DNA from: Planctomycetota bacterium
Lineage (GTDB): Bacteria > Planctomycetota > Planctomycetia > Gemmatales > Gemmataceae
Reading direction: 5' to 3'
Assembly (NCBI GenBank): GCA_021413735.1
Contig: JAIOPV010000098.1
Span: forward strand, 1-40,469
Length of the DNA stretch: 40,469 nucleotides
Positions 23,256-32,385 of this stretch are shown in pieces (position 1 is the first letter of the stretch; every line of letters begins with the position of its first letter). Position numbers and translations under genes: made by a program. The notes beneath the pieces are model-generated. The model ran no database searches. It was not told the origin of the DNA and saw only the letters and a program-made list of their open reading frames with translations.

Positions 23256-25556
23256 TCACTTCGCGGTCACTTCTTTCGCGACGTCGGCGAGCTTCTTCAT
23301 GTCGAGCTTACCGCTGCCCAGCGTAGGCATAACCTCGAGTGGATAACAATCGCGGCGGTCGGGAATCCACAAGTTCGGCAAGCCGCGCTTTCCCAACGAC
23401 TCAAGCGCCGCCGGCAGCTTCTCTGCGATATCGGGCAAGTGGAGTACCACAATCCGCTCGCCGCGTTTCTCATCGGGCACCGATGCCACGGCCAGCACGC
23501 GCTCCCCGTTGCTCCCCAGAACGTCGTGCAATTCCTCGTCGAGCCGTTCGAGAGGAACCATTTCGCCCGCGATCTTTGCGAATCGGGACATACGCCCTGT
23601 GATGCGAATGAACCCGTCTGCTTCCACGAAGCCGATATCACCGGTGGAGTACCAGCGGTCGCGAATCGCCTCAGTGGTCTTCTCCGGTTGAAGCAGATAA
23701 CCCGCCATCACGTTCGGACCCTTGATACAAAGCACGCCCTCAACACCAATGGGAAGCGGCGTTCGCTCGGTTGGCTCGAACGCTTTCACGCACACGCCGA
23801 AGATCGGTTGACCCACGGTTCCGCGATGATTCCGCTCCTGCACAACTCCATCGCCGACAACATTGTGCAGGTTCGCCGACGCAACCGGCGACACTTCCGT
23901 GCAACCGTATCCTTCGAGGGGCAGCACACCGAACTTGGAATGGAACTCGTCTTGGAGTTTCACCGGTAGTTTCTCGGCCCCGCAGATAATCATGCCGACG
24001 CTGCGGAAATCGTCCTTGTCGCAACGGCGAATGTAGAAGCGGAGGAATGTCGCGGTACTCAGCATGACCGTGATCCGGTGCGTGCGAGCGAGTTCGCCAA
24101 CTTCTTTCGCCGCTCGCGGGTCCGGGAAGAATACCGCGACGCAACCAGCTACGAGCGGTGCCCACATGCAGACCGTGTAACCGAAACTGTGGAAGAACGG
24201 AAGGATGCCGAAGAGCCGATCGTGCTTGGTGATCCCGAGTGTGCGAATTGCCGAATCGACGTTGTGCCCAATGTTGCGGTGCGTCAGCACGACGCCCTTG
24301 GGTTCGCCCGTGCTTCCGCTGGAGAAGACGATCGTCAGCGGGTCGTCGAGGCGATGGCGATGCAGACCCAGCACGAACCGATCAAGAACCCATCCCGGGA
24401 GCAACAGCACCATCAGGAACGTGCCGATGCGTTGCCACTTCGTGACGGATTCCATCACGTCTTCGAGGTAGATGGCCTGCACGTCGTCGGGCAGTTCCAG
24501 CGGAACTCGCATGAGGAATCGCTTCGACGTGATGACGATGCGAAGGCCCGCTTGCTTCATCGCCGAGTGGACCGGACCAGCACCCGCAGTGTAGTTCAGG
24601 TTCACGGATGTCTTGCCGAGGAAGGCGATAGCGAGATTGGCCAGCGCCCCGCCAAGGCTCGTTGGCATCCAGACACCGACATTCGCTGCGCTGCCAAGAC
24701 GAGAACGCAGATATGCCGTCACGCACAGTGCGCCGACGAACGTCTTTCCCCATGAGAGAGTCCGTGCCGGGCCAGCCGAATTGTCGATCACGCACGGCCG
24801 AAAGATATTGCGGAACTTTGTCGCATTGCTCACGAATGTCCGGTGTACGAGGGGAATGTAATCGCTTTCCCGTAGCGCGAGGTCAGCCATCGCCTCCTGA
24901 ACCGCAAGCCGATAATCAGCGGCGGTCAGTCCTTTCTTCAGAGGCTCGCCGAACCACACAGCCACACGCGGTAGGAATGCCTTCGGCAACTTCCGCATGA
25001 TCGGCCCGCCACCGTGACTGAAGAAGCCGCTCCACAGTCCGCTCGAACACGCCGGAACCACCGCGACCTCCGTTTGTGTCAGTCGCAGGACGCGTTCGAG
25101 GCCACGCCCAAAGGGGAACATATTCCCGGTTCGTGTGAGCCGAGCTTCAGGAAACATCACGACCACGCGGCCAGCGTCGAGGGCTGCCGCAATTCGCTTC
25201 AGACCGTCGGCAATCGCGTGCGGTTTGGCGAGGTTGGTTTCGATGGGGATGGTGTTGCGGCGTGCCCACGAGAGGAACAACCGAGCGATGGGATTGCGGT
25301 AATACCACGTCTGCGAAACGAACAAGACCGAACGTGGACACGCCAACCAGAAGATTAGCCAGTCGATGAGGCTGACGTGATTGCACACGATCAGCACGCC
25401 GCCGGTCTTCGGAATGTGATCGCGGTGATACACGCGGAAGCGATACATCAGATGCACGAACACCCACAGCAATGGCCGCAGAATGATGGGGAACATCCAC
25501 GTCAGCGCGACGCCGAGAATGAGCGAAGCCACGATGATGGAGATGTCGTCGAGCAT
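23256..25556 (-). CDS. Fused 1-acylglycerophosphate-type acyltransferase / acyl-activating enzyme (Aas-like)
   Basis: 766 residues with the order of E. coli Aas. The N-terminal part has a membrane anchor and the PlsC-type acyltransferase with NHVSLID (H60, D65) and FPEAR (135-139). The C-terminal part is an AMP-forming acyl-CoA/ACP synthetase with SSGSTGEPKG (412-421), a GYGCTE adenylate block and the YSTGDIGFVEADGFIRITGR hinge. The likely role is reacylation of lysophospholipids with free fatty acid at the inner membrane. ATG at 25556 is chosen because it starts the membrane anchor; a GTG at 25598 is possible. The gene stands upstream of the zinc-ribbon membrane protein. Confidence 0.85.
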   Translation of the reverse strand: MLDDISIIVASLILGVALTWMFPIILRPLLWVFVHLMYRFRVYHRDHIPKTGGVLIVCNHVSLIDWLIFWLACPRSVLFVSQTWYYRNPIARLFLSWARRNTIPIETNLAKPHAIADGLKRIAAALDAGRVVVMFPEARLTRTGNMFPFGRGLERVLRLTQTEVAVVPACSSGLWSGFFSHGGGPIMRKLPKAFLPRVAVWFGEPLKKGLTAADYRLAVQEAMADLALRESDYIPLVHRTFVSNATKFRNIFRPCVIDNSAGPARTLSWGKTFVGALCVTAYLRSRLGSAANVGVWMPTSLGGALANLAIAFLGKTSVNLNYTAGAGPVHSAMKQAGLRIVITSKRFLMRVPLELPDDVQAIYLEDVMESVTKWQRIGTFLMVLLLPGWVLDRFVLGLHRHRLDDPLTIVFSSGSTGEPKGVVLTHRNIGHNVDSAIRTLGITKHDRLFGILPFFHSFGYTVCMWAPLVAGCVAVFFPDPRAAKEVGELARTHRITVMLSTATFLRFYIRRCDKDDFRSVGMIICGAEKLPVKLQDEFHSKFGVLPLEGYGCTEVSPVASANLHNVVGDGVVQERNHRGTVGQPIFGVCVKAFEPTERTPLPIGVEGVLCIKGPNVMAGYLLQPEKTTEAIRDRWYSTGDIGFVEADGFIRITGRMSRFAKIAGEMVPLERLDEELHDVLGSNGERVLAVASVPDEKRGERIVVLHLPDIAEKLPAALESLGKRGLPNLWIPDRRDCYPLEVMPTLGSGKLDMKKLADVAKEVTAK

Positions 25557-25820
25557 GGTCGCGTCCGTGGATTCGCTGGGCGAACGAGCGTGTGCCACAG
25601 ATTACGGGACGTGAAGCAGACTGCCAACCGCAACGGGTTGCGAGTTTTTGTGAAGAGTCCGCTTGCGACGCTCATGAAGCGCCGGTATACGACCCGCACT
25701 TAGCGACGATACGGGATGACGGGGAAGTCGGTCACGCCGGGGTGGGTGGGGGACCTGCCCGGCGATGACCGACCGAGGTGGCCGTGCGCCCGTTGCACAG
25801 CCGAAGGGTGGGGGAACCGA

Positions 25821-26177
25821 ATGGCAATATCGTGCGATCCGCTGTTGCGCCACGTTTTGCGTGATGAGTCACTGACGAGGGGGTTGGGGGATGTCGAAGC
25901 GAGGATGCTCGTTGAATGGGTAACGGACTGGACAGAACTGCTCGCAGACGCGGCTCGGACCGAAGACGATGCCTGGTCGTGCATTCGTCGGCTTTGCCGT
26001 CGCGGTCGTGCGATCAGTCGATTCGTGCAGCTCTGGACTGATCCGGAGAATCGCGGTGCGGCGGGTCAGCTCGCAGCCGCGGAACGATTCGCCTGGCCGT
26101 TGCCGACGCGCTCAGTTGATCCGGCGGACCTGATGCACCACATCCTCACCTGGGAAAACCAGCATCCGGAATCGTGA
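25821..26177 (+). CDS. Hypothetical protein
   Basis: 118 residues, mostly alpha-helical by composition, with many Arg, Asp, Trp and Leu (ARMLVEWVTDWTELLADAARTEDDAW; CIRRLCRRGRAISRFVQLW). No signal peptide, membrane segment or known motif. ATG has GGGGGAACC upstream. The last 32 bases overlap the convergent phosphatase gene. I do not recognise the family; coding is supported by the ribosome binding site and amino-acid pattern only. Confidence 0.55.
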   Translation: MAISCDPLLRHVLRDESLTRGLGDVEARMLVEWVTDWTELLADAARTEDDAWSCIRRLCRRGRAISRFVQLWTDPENRGAAGQLAAAERFAWPLPTRSVDPADLMHHILTWENQHPES

Positions 26178-26862
26178 GCATCAACGCCCGGTGCTGCGTG
26201 CGGTTAAGCCGCACGCCAGCTCGCTGCGATTGCAGAAGCCGAACGCCCTCCGCAATAGACTTCACGATTCCCGCCGAGAGCAGATACGCCACCACGACGC
26301 ATCCGGTCCGCCCATGACCGAGTGCGCAGTGGACATACACCGGTCCATTCTTCAGAGCCACAGCCAGCCAAAGTATTGTGTCGCGGAGCTGCGGTTCGGT
26401 TGGAGCGGTCGCGTCGAGAATTGGAAAGGAACGGTAGCCGGGAAGGTTCCGCAAGCTGGGAACTTCAGCGAACTCTGGTGCGAGGTCGAGCACCGCGAGC
26501 CAGTCGAGCTGCGTCGCTGTATGTGCTTCGCGGTTAGTGAGTCGGCGACCGAAGAACAGATTCGGCACCACTTCAGCATAAGCCGGCTCACGACTCAGCC
26601 CTTGGTGCAGCCGAAAAATCAGTGCGTTGAGTTGGAAGTAGGGACCGAAGAGAACCCGACCCCAAAATGCGAGTCGCCCGTTTGGGCGCTTTCCGAAGAG
26701 TCCCGGGCTACCGAGAGCGTAGGCGAGGGCGAGCAAGAGGAACGACACCGCAGGATAAGCGAGAATCAAGGCCGGCCAGCCGAACAGATCCCACGCCTGA
26801 ACGGTGACGCCGGTGCAGATGCCAGCCAGCAGCAGAAAGATGACTGCATACGCGGCGTGCAT
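26146..26862 (-). CDS. Membrane-anchored dual-specificity protein phosphatase
   Basis: 238 residues. Two N-terminal membrane segments (about 5-23 and 29-51) precede a cytoplasmic DSP-type domain. The catalytic P-loop is HCALGHGRTG (178-187) with nucleophile Cys179 and Arg185; Asp150 (FPILDATAPT) is the probable general acid. Its substrate could be phosphotyrosine/serine proteins or a phospholipid; PTPMT1-like enzymes of bacteria look similar. The ATG overlaps the stop codon of the TIGR03000 gene upstream (TGATG), so translation is coupled. Confidence 0.82.
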   Translation of the reverse strand: MHAAYAVIFLLLAGICTGVTVQAWDLFGWPALILAYPAVSFLLLALAYALGSPGLFGKRPNGRLAFWGRVLFGPYFQLNALIFRLHQGLSREPAYAEVVPNLFFGRRLTNREAHTATQLDWLAVLDLAPEFAEVPSLRNLPGYRSFPILDATAPTEPQLRDTILWLAVALKNGPVYVHCALGHGRTGCVVVAYLLSAGIVKSIAEGVRLLQSQRAGVRLNRTQHRALMLTIPDAGFPR

Positions 26863-27536
26863 CACTCCTTGACTTCCACGCCAGCAATCACCTGAGCGCG
26901 AGTGCGGTTCCCACTCGCAACGTCGACCGACCGCTCGTACTCGTATGTCTTGCCGTTCAGCGTCCAACGTGCCTTCACCTTGAATGTGAACTCCTTGCCA
27001 GCCTTCAACACGGGTGAGGTCAGCGTCCACTCGGTTGTCGCGCGGCCCTCGCCCTTCACGCCGTTCACCCACACTTCAGCAGCTGCCGGAAACTCTAACG
27101 TCAGCGTTGCCGGGAACTCGTTCACAAGCGCGATGTTCCCCGTCGGCGGAAGCACGGTTGCAGGCAACGCGTCGGCCCCTGGATTACCGAAGTCGAAGCT
27201 GTACCCAGGCGCATAGCTAATTCCACCGGATCCGTAGCCGTAACCGGGGTAGTAACCACCGCCACCGAATCCATAACCCCCCGCCCAGATGCCGGAGAAC
27301 GGGAAGCCCGGCCTTGTGGGAATCGCCGGGACGAAACCGCCACCAGAGTTGCCACCGTTGTGATATTTCGTTGGGCCAACCGGCCCAAACTGCGGGGCTG
27401 GCATTCGCCAACCAGCGGCGATTCCAGGGGATAGTGGTGCGCCGCCGTTACCTGCGGCGATTCCAGGGGCAAGTTGTGCAAAACTGCTCGCGGGAAGATT
27501 CAGAATGAGGGCGGCTGTAAAAGCATAACGCAGCAT
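26862..27536 (-). CDS. TIGR03000-domain secreted protein
   Basis: 224 residues: a signal peptide (1-20, ending SSFAQ), a Gly/Tyr/Pro-rich segment with GYGFGGGGYYPGYGYGSGG, and a C-terminal domain (about 140-222) of the planctomycete TIGR03000 type, an all-beta, PEGA-like fold (ATLTLEFPAAAEVWVNGV, then KARWTLNGKTYEYERSVDV). Such proteins are thought to act at the cell surface; no enzyme activity is known. ATG has GGAG upstream. The stop overlaps the next ATG by one base, pairing it with the phosphatase. Confidence 0.8.
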   Translation of the reverse strand: MLRYAFTAALILNLPASSFAQLAPGIAAGNGGAPLSPGIAAGWRMPAPQFGPVGPTKYHNGGNSGGGFVPAIPTRPGFPFSGIWAGGYGFGGGGYYPGYGYGSGGISYAPGYSFDFGNPGADALPATVLPPTGNIALVNEFPATLTLEFPAAAEVWVNGVKGEGRATTEWTLTSPVLKAGKEFTFKVKARWTLNGKTYEYERSVDVASGNRTRAQVIAGVEVKE

Positions 27537-27852
27537 GTTGATGTCTCCACGAGGTGCGATCTAATCTATTTTACCGTCTTTGGAGTGCTGCCTGTCAGAG
27601 AATCGCCACGGAAAAAGAAGTGGGGCACGAGATTCGGCGGGGGACTCGCATACCCTTTAGACCGTTTTGTAGTATACAACTGGATACCATCAAACTTTAC
27701 TGTTGTGTACTATCTGGGTATCGGATTTGCCTTGTGCGTCTCAAGTTCTCGCCAATCTAACACGTTTACGCACATCTGGTGATATCTGGTTGTATGGAGA
27801 GAATGGCACAACTTGGCACACGCCGAGCCTTCCCGAATGCTCCCCGTTTCGA

Positions 27853-27864
27853 CGGTCGCGCGAC
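27853..27864. repeat. Island palindrome copy 1
   Basis: Exact 12-base core GGTCGCGCGACC, 22 bases before a second, longer copy; both precede the lipoprotein gene at 27998. Confidence 0.85.
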
Positions 27865-27882
27865 CAACTTCCGGCCCTCCTA

Positions 27883-27902
27883 ATTCTGGTCGCGCGACCA
27901 GA
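27883..27902. repeat. Island palindrome copy 2 (full 20 bp)
   Basis: TTCTGGTCGCGCGACCAGAA, a perfect 20-bp palindrome, 95 bases upstream of the lipoprotein start. Confidence 0.9.
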
Positions 27903-27997
27903 ACGACCTATCTGACGCTGAACCGGGCGTTGACCGGTGGCCGGAAATCCCGTACCCTCGGTGGCGAATCCAAGGTATCGCCCCACGGGGAACGAAG

Positions 27998-28822
27998 ATG
28001 ATTCGCGGGTATGCCTTCCTCATCCTCGCTTGCTGTCTGGCCGCGTGTGCCAAGCGGGACGCCACGAGTGCGACTGTCGTTCCTTCTGATGCGTCCGATT
28101 GGACGTATGCCGAGCTTCTTGACCACCTCAAAGCACGCGGGCTACCGCTGACGATGGCACCTTGCCGAGCGGGTCAACTGTTCCTCATCACGACTGAGGG
28201 CGATGAGCGGACTGCGACAACTGCGGCCAGTGGTATCGACGCAGGGGGCAAGTTGGCGACCGCCATAACTTGCATCAAATCAGAATCCGCTCGACAAGCG
28301 AAAGAAGCTGCCGACCAACGAGGGTCGTTCACCTGGGGACGGTTCGCATTCAATGGCGACGAAGAAGCTATCAACTTGTTCCGCCAAGCGCTCGCCACGA
28401 AGGAACCAGTTAGCGACAGCAGCCCCGATCTGAGCTACGAGGAGTTGGCCGAAAAACTGAAGTCGAAGGGTTTGCCCGCGAAGCTCCGAACGGTTCGCGA
28501 TAATCGTCTTGTCGTGTTGGCTGACTCTGATGCACTGGTTGATCGCATCGTCAGCGATTTCGACACGGGCCGAGTTCGGAAGGATCACACCTTCCGAGTC
28601 GAAGAGTTCAAGACGATCCCGGCCACGACGGTTGCAGCATTCAATTCGGGTGTGATCGTGGTGAAACACCGGTTCCACATCCAAGCGATTGAATCAGCCG
28701 GAGGGAATTCCGCTTCGTCGTTCGCCTGGGGTCGTTTCTCGTTCTTCGCGGTTCAGGTTATCGACCCGACCACATACACGACGAACGACGCATTGAAGAA
28801 AATCAAGGCATCATTGCAATAG
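27998..28822 (+). CDS. Lipoprotein with two repeated domains
   Basis: 274 residues. The signal peptide ends LAACAK (Cys17, good lipobox). The mature chain is an internal duplication: DWTYAELLDHLKARGLP... with FTWGRFAFNG in the first half, and DLSYEELAEKLKSKGLP... with FAWGRFSFF in the second. Each unit is an alpha helix followed by beta strands; I do not recognise the fold. ATG has GGAACGAAG upstream. Palindromes lie upstream, and the stop codon is one base from a hairpin built on another copy. Function unknown; envelope location likely. Confidence 0.6.
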   Translation: MIRGYAFLILACCLAACAKRDATSATVVPSDASDWTYAELLDHLKARGLPLTMAPCRAGQLFLITTEGDERTATTAASGIDAGGKLATAITCIKSESARQAKEAADQRGSFTWGRFAFNGDEEAINLFRQALATKEPVSDSSPDLSYEELAEKLKSKGLPAKLRTVRDNRLVVLADSDALVDRIVSDFDTGRVRKDHTFRVEEFKTIPATTVAAFNSGVIVVKHRFHIQAIESAGGNSASSFAWGRFSFFAVQVIDPTTYTTNDALKKIKASLQ

Positions 28823-28850
28823 CCGTGTTGGTCGCGCGACCGGCACGGCT
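28821..28850. terminator. Hairpin with palindrome core between convergent genes (palindrome copy 3)
   Basis: AGCCGTG ... CACGGCT flank the core GGTCGCGCGACC (28830-28841), with two T-G wobbles, giving a 15-bp stem with almost no loop as DNA or a shorter looped RNA hairpin. It spans the stop codon of the lipoprotein gene and ends four bases before the stop of the opposing gene, so it may end both transcripts. No T-run. Confidence 0.6.
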
Positions 28851-28854
28851 GCGT

Positions 28855-30717
28855 TTACGCAACTGGTGGCGGTGGGGTTGGCCCATCCCCTGATTGAATA
28901 TCCGATGTGGGGATCGGGCCGCCTGGAAGGTTCGCTCCGAGCGATTTGGCTACGTTGTCGTTTGGTTTCTGACCCACGGTAAGTTGCTCATTCCAAGGGC
29001 ACGGCCCCTGTCCTTGAAATTTCCAAATTATGTCGTCTGAGAAGTAACCCGCCGTGTCCTTGGATGCAGGCGCGGCAGCGTCAGTCAGGAACGGTGGAAT
29101 TGGCGCCGCGGCGCTCACAAGAATAGGATTCTTCACGCCGTAGTGATAGGTTCCCGCCGCTTTGTATGTTGGATTTTGCGCATCTGCTGCGAATTCAGAC
29201 CCACCGATTTCGAGACTCATGTGCATGTGCTGGAAGTTAGAATTTGGGCTGGCAAACTTCGGCAAGACTGGCGGGAATCCAATTCGCGAAGCCGACCAAC
29301 TCACCGTCATTGTGGCGAGGCCACCGTGACGCCGAACAAAGCATGATTCGCCACCTTTTGGCCCGACACCAGTTCCAGGCAGTTGAGCATAGCCCGCATC
29401 GTATGCATACGTCGTATCAATCAGATAGCTTTCATATGGTGCCTCATCCTTGATGGAAGGTTCACCAGTATCGGGTTTGGTGTCAGCAACCACTAGGGAC
29501 ACAACAGGACCGCCATTCATAGTCACAGCGCTGGTGGGTGCATCCTTTCCGTTCGATAGGAGATCAACGCCTTTCGGATTGCACGGGTCGCGGAACGCAG
29601 CAGTAAGCAACGCCAAAATGCGCGCTCGAACTGGTGGCGATAGACCGGGCCTTCCGGGATCACAACCTGGGGTTATCCCTCCGCTCCGCATCATGTCCAA
29701 ATCTTCCTTTGGCTTCACCTCGCGGAGCATCGCTTGCATTGATACCTCAACAACGCACTCCCAAAGTTCTTCACGAAACGTACCCCAGATCATCCGCGTG
29801 GCACCAAAGAACTTTTCTGCTTCCAACTTCGCGAACGCAATCCTCATCGCAATCACCATCAACGCATTCCGGCTTGTGCCTTTCGGACCTTCAAGCCGGA
29901 TATCAACCTGTCCTACTCGATTAACACCGGGCTTGGGACAAACGATGGTGAACCGGCCGGATGCTTTCGTCGCCCGAATCGGAGGCATCAGGTTCTTCTC
30001 TTGATCCACGAAACGGAAATCGAGTTCGCTCCCGTTCGGGTTCAAAGTGTAGGACGACTCGGTTCGAACGTAATCGTTAAGAACGTTCGGCACCGTGAGC
30101 GGTCGCAAAAAATCGGCGCTCACCTTGAACAGATCGGTCCTGACGATCAACTTCCCGGAGGTGACAAGCCGACTGTACCAATTCTCGTCAAAAATCTCAT
30201 TTTGGGACCAGCGGAGCGAAACGATCGGACTCTGACTCAAGGGGTTGTTATCACAGTCAACTAACCGAACGATACCGCCCCATTCTACAAGCCATGTGCC
30301 TCCCGCGTTCACCTGTCGCACTTCGCAGGACAGGGGTTCCGGGCCGAATGCCGCATCCGGTGGATTCGAAACTTCGAGCAACTTCGTATCGCCGACTTGG
30401 TAAATGAGCGGAAGGCGTGGGGTCATCATCATGTGCTTGACCTTCGCCATGAAAGCTGCGGAGTCGCCGCTGTCTGGCAACTCTAACGGCATGTCAGAAA
30501 GTGGTTGTTTTGGTGGCTGTTTTTGGCTTGGCGATGTGAATTCGTCAGCCGGAGGTACCACCGGCTCGGGGAGAATTGACGTGAGAATACCTCGCACCTT
30601 CACCTCGTAGCGGTTCCATTTGCGATCTGAACCGGATGGGTCAGTCTCGGTGTCGATGCGGAACAACAGTGTTCGGAGTAACGCGAGTTGAACTGTGCCG
30701 TACTTGAACTGTGACAT
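28855..30717 (-). CDS. Large hypothetical protein, last gene of the minus-strand cassette
   Basis: 620 residues, no signal peptide. The start (MSQFKYGTVQLALLRTLLFRIDTETDPSG) and a stretch of beta-type segments with GTWLVEWGGIVRLVD are not matched to a family I can name. The C terminus is Gly/Pro-rich, ending TPPPPVA. The longer frame to 30753 would read through a palindrome; ATG at 30717 is chosen, with GAAGAG nine bases upstream. It follows a probable tape-measure-like gene and may be a structural or tail-associated protein; that is a guess from gene order. Confidence 0.5.
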   Translation of the reverse strand: MSQFKYGTVQLALLRTLLFRIDTETDPSGSDRKWNRYEVKVRGILTSILPEPVVPPADEFTSPSQKQPPKQPLSDMPLELPDSGDSAAFMAKVKHMMMTPRLPLIYQVGDTKLLEVSNPPDAAFGPEPLSCEVRQVNAGGTWLVEWGGIVRLVDCDNNPLSQSPIVSLRWSQNEIFDENWYSRLVTSGKLIVRTDLFKVSADFLRPLTVPNVLNDYVRTESSYTLNPNGSELDFRFVDQEKNLMPPIRATKASGRFTIVCPKPGVNRVGQVDIRLEGPKGTSRNALMVIAMRIAFAKLEAEKFFGATRMIWGTFREELWECVVEVSMQAMLREVKPKEDLDMMRSGGITPGCDPGRPGLSPPVRARILALLTAAFRDPCNPKGVDLLSNGKDAPTSAVTMNGGPVVSLVVADTKPDTGEPSIKDEAPYESYLIDTTYAYDAGYAQLPGTGVGPKGGESCFVRRHGGLATMTVSWSASRIGFPPVLPKFASPNSNFQHMHMSLEIGGSEFAADAQNPTYKAAGTYHYGVKNPILVSAAAPIPPFLTDAAAPASKDTAGYFSDDIIWKFQGQGPCPWNEQLTVGQKPNDNVAKSLGANLPGGPIPTSDIQSGDGPTPPPPVA

Positions 30718-30739
30718 GGTGTTCTCTTCAAAGAATTCT

Positions 30740-30751
30740 GGTCGCGCGACC
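30740..30751. repeat. Island palindrome copy 4
   Basis: Core GGTCGCGCGACC within AATTCTGGTCGCGCGACCA, the same 19 bases as at 27881-27899. It lies 23 bases upstream of the ATG at 30717 and nine bases before the stop codon of the gene at 30760. Confidence 0.85.
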
Positions 30752-30759
30752 AAGGTGAA

Positions 30760-31947
30760 TCAAGGTCGTGCCCCAGGTCGCACAACTCCCCCGCCAGCAA
30801 TCCTTGCCGCTGCCGCTTTCGCTCGTTCCATTGCCTCCCGGCCAGATTCTTCCATCCGTTTAAACTCTTTTTCAATCGAAGGCATGAGGCCAGCTACACC
30901 ACCCACTTCGGGCGGCGGTGGAGCGCCGACGAGCTTGTCACGAATTTGAACCACGACCTCTGAGATTGGCTCAATCACGTTGGTTATCAGGTCGTTCAGC
31001 TTGGTCAGCAATGCGTTCTGCAAGTCTTCAATTGCCGCATTCATCGGCGCTTCTGCTTCTCGCCGTGCATTCACGCTGTCTGCGAGTTTCTTCGTGCTGC
31101 CCGCTGTCGCCTCGCCGTGTCGCATATCCCGGCGCATCTGGTTGGCGTCTGACTCTGCCAAGATCGTCGCTTGTGACCCGCTGAGTTCCGCATATTTCCG
31201 CTTCGCTTCCAAGGCTGATTCGGCAGCACTCCGAACGGCCTTTCCGAAATCGACTAACACACCTGCAACAGCGATTGCAGCGCCTGCGACGGGGATGGCT
31301 TTCCCGGCCATCCCCGCAGCGCCGCCCGCACCTTCCAGCCCGGCAGCTTTGGCGATGCCCTTGCCGCCCTCGAACCCTTCCTTAACCTCACTGGCCGCGC
31401 GACCGGCACGGCTCCCCGTAACCCGTTGACCCAGGCCGGTATCTTTGAATGCATCCCAGACCTTTCGCGCCCGGCTCGGTTCCGGCTTCTCGTCTTCGGC
31501 CTTCTCTTTCGTCTTCGGCTTCTTCTCGCTCTTGGCTTCCTTCTTGGGCTTGTCCTTGCTCGCGGGTCGGGTCAACTTCTCCCACTTGAAATCTTTGGTC
31601 GGTTCCGTGGGGCGTGTGGGTGGCGGTGGTGGGAGTGGTCGCCGTTCCGTGGGCAGCACGCCGTAGGTGGGCGCGGGTTCGCTCGGCTTGGTCGGTCTGC
31701 TCGGTCTGTCGATGGGAACGGGGTAAGTGCTTCCGCGTTCCTTTTCCAGTGGGGTGGGCGGAACGGGTTTGCTTGGTCGCGCGACCGGGCTTGCGTCGGT
31801 TGCTCGTGCTGCCGATGCTGCCATCTTTGAGACAGCGACGGGCAGGCTACCCAGGTCGTGAGCGGCTTCGGCCAGCTTGTAGATGGCGTCGGCCAACTTG
31901 CGGGCTTCCGCGTCTCGTGATTCCGGTAGTTCGATGGGGTCAGACAT
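30760..31947 (-). CDS. Coiled-coil/hydrophobic-core protein, possibly tape-measure-like
   Basis: 395 residues. Helical start (1-50), then a Pro/Lys/Glu-rich linker (50-160), a hydrophobic Gly/Ala segment (about 203-235: GLEGAGGAAGMAGKAIPVAG), then a long helix region (240-340) and a short Pro-rich tail. The combination of long helices and a central hydrophobic stretch recalls phage tail tape-measure proteins, but it is shorter than most and no family motif is seen. The ATG overlaps the stop of the upstream gene by eight bases (ATGTCTGA), so translation is coupled. A palindrome core at 31775-31786 is part of its coding sequence. Confidence 0.5.
   Translation of the reverse strand: MSDPIELPESRDAEARKLADAIYKLAEAAHDLGSLPVAVSKMAASAARATDASPVARPSKPVPPTPLEKERGSTYPVPIDRPSRPTKPSEPAPTYGVLPTERRPLPPPPPTRPTEPTKDFKWEKLTRPASKDKPKKEAKSEKKPKTKEKAEDEKPEPSRARKVWDAFKDTGLGQRVTGSRAGRAASEVKEGFEGGKGIAKAAGLEGAGGAAGMAGKAIPVAGAAIAVAGVLVDFGKAVRSAAESALEAKRKYAELSGSQATILAESDANQMRRDMRHGEATAGSTKKLADSVNARREAEAPMNAAIEDLQNALLTKLNDLITNVIEPISEVVVQIRDKLVGAPPPPEVGGVAGLMPSIEKEFKRMEESGREAMERAKAAAARIAGGGVVRPGARP
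31391..31413. repeat. Near-copy of the island palindrome with flank of copy 3
   Basis: CTGGCCGCGCGACCGGCACGG plus CT matches 28829-28850 except for the first base and one inside the core. It lies within the coding sequence of the gene at 30760. Confidence 0.6.
31775..31786. repeat. Island palindrome copy 5, inside a coding sequence
   Basis: Exact core GGTCGCGCGACC, read as part of SPVARPSKP in the Pro-rich linker of the gene at 30760. Confidence 0.85.
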
Positions 31948-32383
31948 TCGCGTTGGCCTCGCTCGTGATGTTGCCCGTGAAGGTCAGAAACGCTTTCAAC
32001 AACCCGAGCGTTTCCACGACCGTCAAGCCTCTGGGTTCGCTGTTCGTGCCGTCGAACTGTTCCACTCCGAACGCTTCACGGGTTGCGGTCAGCAGGAAGT
32101 GTTCTGCAATCCGGGCATCGGCTTCATCGCCCGTCATCAGGTCCGTCATCAACTCGACAACATCGGGCCGGATGCGGAACAGCGTGTCGCGGGTCAAGTG
32201 CGGATCGACGGTTCGCCAATGTTGCCCATCCCAGAACGGGAACAGGCAACGCGGAGGCGGTGGCGGGTCGGCTCGATACCCGAGAAGGCGAGAGATGAAT
32301 CGGAACACGCTGCCGACTCCGCGAGGTGATGAGGACACAACGAAGTGAGTGAGCAGGACATCGTGCCCCCGCTCACTTCTCAC
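31940..32383 (-). CDS. Hypothetical protein, third from the end of the minus-strand cassette
   Basis: 147 residues. The N terminus (RFISRLLGYRADPPPPP) is followed by a compact helical C-terminal part (LFRIRPDVVELMTDLMTGDEADARIAEHFL, then GLTVVETLGLLKAFLTF). No family recognised; size and position between a small beta-type protein and a tape-measure-like gene would suit a tail-assembly chaperone, but this is only a guess. The start is GTG, two bases after the stop of the gene upstream, so translation is probably coupled; an internal start cannot be excluded. Its stop overlaps the next start by eight bases. Confidence 0.5.
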   Translation of the reverse strand: MRSERGHDVLLTHFVVSSSPRGVGSVFRFISRLLGYRADPPPPPRCLFPFWDGQHWRTVDPHLTRDTLFRIRPDVVELMTDLMTGDEADARIAEHFLLTATREAFGVEQFDGTNSEPRGLTVVETLGLLKAFLTFTGNITSEANANV

Positions 32384-32385
32384 GC

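Larger units (their letters stand above)
27537..27997. other. AT-richer junction region at the left edge of the island
   Basis: About 460 bases without a gene. The part from 27,600 to 27,780 is visibly richer in A and T than its surroundings and holds an inverted repeat (TAGTATACAAC 27670-27680, GTTGTGTACTA 27702-27712, one mismatch). The first two palindromes of the island follow at 27853-27864 and 27883-27902. No integrase or direct repeat was found. Confidence 0.5.
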
